Assembly (NCBI GenBank): GCA_029865285.1
Contig: JAOUHE010000073.1
Location: 1-7,955, forward strand
Length of the DNA stretch: 7,955 bases
Direction: 5' to 3'
DNA from: Chloroflexota bacterium
Lineage (GTDB): Bacteria; Chloroflexota; Limnocylindria; QHBO01
This document shows, in pieces, positions 7,699 through 7,955 of the stretch. The stretch's first letter is position 1. Every line of letters begins with the position of its first letter. Made by a program: the position numbers and the translations under genes. A model generated the notes under the pieces. It was not told the DNA's origin. It did no database searches and saw nothing but the letters and a program-made list of their open reading frames with translations.

Positions 7699-7722
7699 GC
7701 GCAGGGTGCGTCCCGACGCGCC

Positions 7723-7735
7723 CCCAGTGACTGGG
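7723..7735. promoter_or_regulatory. 13-bp perfect palindrome between divergent genes, possible operator
   Basis: CCCAGTGACTGGG is a perfect inverted repeat of 6-bp arms (7723-7728, 7730-7735) around a single G. A one-base centre cannot form a hairpin loop, so a dimeric DNA-binding protein is the more natural explanation if it is functional. It sits about 80 bp before the metallopeptidase ATG and 55 bp before the His-rich gene ATG. Confidence 0.4.
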
Positions 7736-7779
7736 CGAGAATGCCTCACCACGCCGGGGAGCCACTGCCGGCAGTTCAC

Positions 7780-7785
7780 GGGAGG
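7780..7785 (+). promoter_or_regulatory. Shine-Dalgarno of the His-rich gene
   Basis: GGGAGG lies 5 nt before ATG 7791, a near-ideal ribosome binding site that fixes this start. Confidence 0.75.
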
Positions 7786-7790
7786 CGACG

Positions 7791-7955
7791 ATGGCCGACC
7801 ACGAGGGCCACCACCACGACGAGCACGACCACGAGGGCCACCACCATGGCCACGAGACCGCCGCAATTGATGAGGAGCAGCATCGCGCTCTGGCCGTCGG
7901 CCTCTTCAACCACGTGTGGGAGCTGCTGAGAACGACAGATCGCACTCCGGCGATG
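7791..7955 (+). CDS. Protein with His-rich leader, N-terminal part (cut by window end)
   Basis: Fifty-five codons are visible, from ATG 7791 in an open frame to the last base. Residues 2-22 hold ten His with Asp, Glu and Gly (ADHEGHHHDEHDHEGHHHGH), a likely metal-binding leader. From about residue 28 a helical region begins (EEQHRALAVGLFNHVWELL, then RTTDRTPAM). The LFN-x-x-WELL ... DRTP pattern resembles the start of a family of uncharacterised bacterial proteins I recall, which continue with a conserved DDEMLHAAHASRYHW-like stretch. That stretch would lie just outside this window, so the match cannot be confirmed here. The strong Shine-Dalgarno makes it a real gene start. Divergence from a zinc metallopeptidase gene is suggestive, but a shared role is only inference. 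Confidence 0.7.
   Translation, partial: MADHEGHHHDEHDHEGHHHGHETAAIDEEQHRALAVGLFNHVWELLRTTDRTPAM
7797..7846 (+). repeat. Two 20-bp direct repeats encoding DHEGHHH
   Basis: GACCACGAGGGCCACCACCA occurs at 7797-7816 and again at 7827-7846, a 30-bp period that keeps frame. The protein shows DHEGHHHDEH followed by DHEGHHHGHE. Nucleotide identity points to a recent in-frame duplication that roughly doubled the His-rich leader. Confidence 0.85.

Noticed and set aside
6716..7699. Plus-strand open frame of 327 codons opposite the metallopeptidase
   Set aside because: The minus strand carries HEYGH, ELQADCYAG and a good Shine-Dalgarno; the plus frame is its mirror.
7741..7790. ATG at 7741 as an earlier start for the His-rich gene
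   Set aside because: 7741 lies in a different reading frame from 7791 (50 nt apart) and lacks a good Shine-Dalgarno, whereas 7791 has GGGAGG at 5 nt.
7643..7945. N-terminal extension of the metallopeptidase to 7945
   Set aside because: The family begins at the FRRGARLDP motif just after ATG 7642, which has a GGAGG site; the extension is antisense to the His-rich gene.

Overview
The window is high-GC bacterial chromosomal DNA with strong G/C preference at third codon positions. I see no tRNA, rRNA, CRISPR array, insertion sequence or phage gene. Several traits suggest a high-GC Chloroflexota lineage (Limnocylindria/Ellin6529-like), with Actinomycetota as the alternative. These are Ser/Thr/Pro-rich secreted proteins, an SH3-like lipoprotein, a membrane sulfatase-like protein, an LPXTG-anchored surface protein, and TAGGNT boxes 6-7 nt before ATG that look like leaderless promoters. 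The taxon is an inference from sequence style and was not tested by any search.

Layout. (1) 1-303: the 3' end of a cell-wall-anchored protein, with seven 18-bp coding repeats and an LPDTG sorting signal, followed by a strong terminator. (2) 390-1166 (-): a lipoprotein with an SH3-like domain. It is divergent across 53 bp from (3) typA/bipA, 1220-3085 (+), a ribosome-associated GTPase. (4) msrB, 3129-3554 (+), methionine-R-sulfoxide reductase. It ends tail to tail with (5) a membrane-bound sulfatase/alkaline-phosphatase-superfamily protein, 3551-5134 (-), and the two stop codons share one CTAG. (6) 5227-6180 (+): a secreted, membrane-anchored Ig-like protein. (7) A minus-strand run read from right to left: a YpfJ-type zinc metallopeptidase (6785-7642), a small protein with two tandem Cys/His modules (6390-6722), and a 61-residue protein resembling the YdeI/OmpD-associated C-terminal domain (6188-6373). 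(8) 7791-7955 (+): the start of a gene with a His-rich leader, cut by the window end.

How the genes relate. Most are probably separate transcription units: orientations alternate, and only the minus-strand run at 7642-6188 looks like a possible operon. A loose theme is the cell envelope (LPXTG protein, lipoprotein, sulfatase-like enzyme, Ig-like anchor, membrane peptidase) plus two conserved genes for translation and stress (typA) and protein repair (msrB). I found no convincing new multi-gene system. The best leads are the tandem CxHG/CxxC mini-protein and its neighbours, the DEG variant of the sulfatase-like enzyme, and the paired leaderless promoters.
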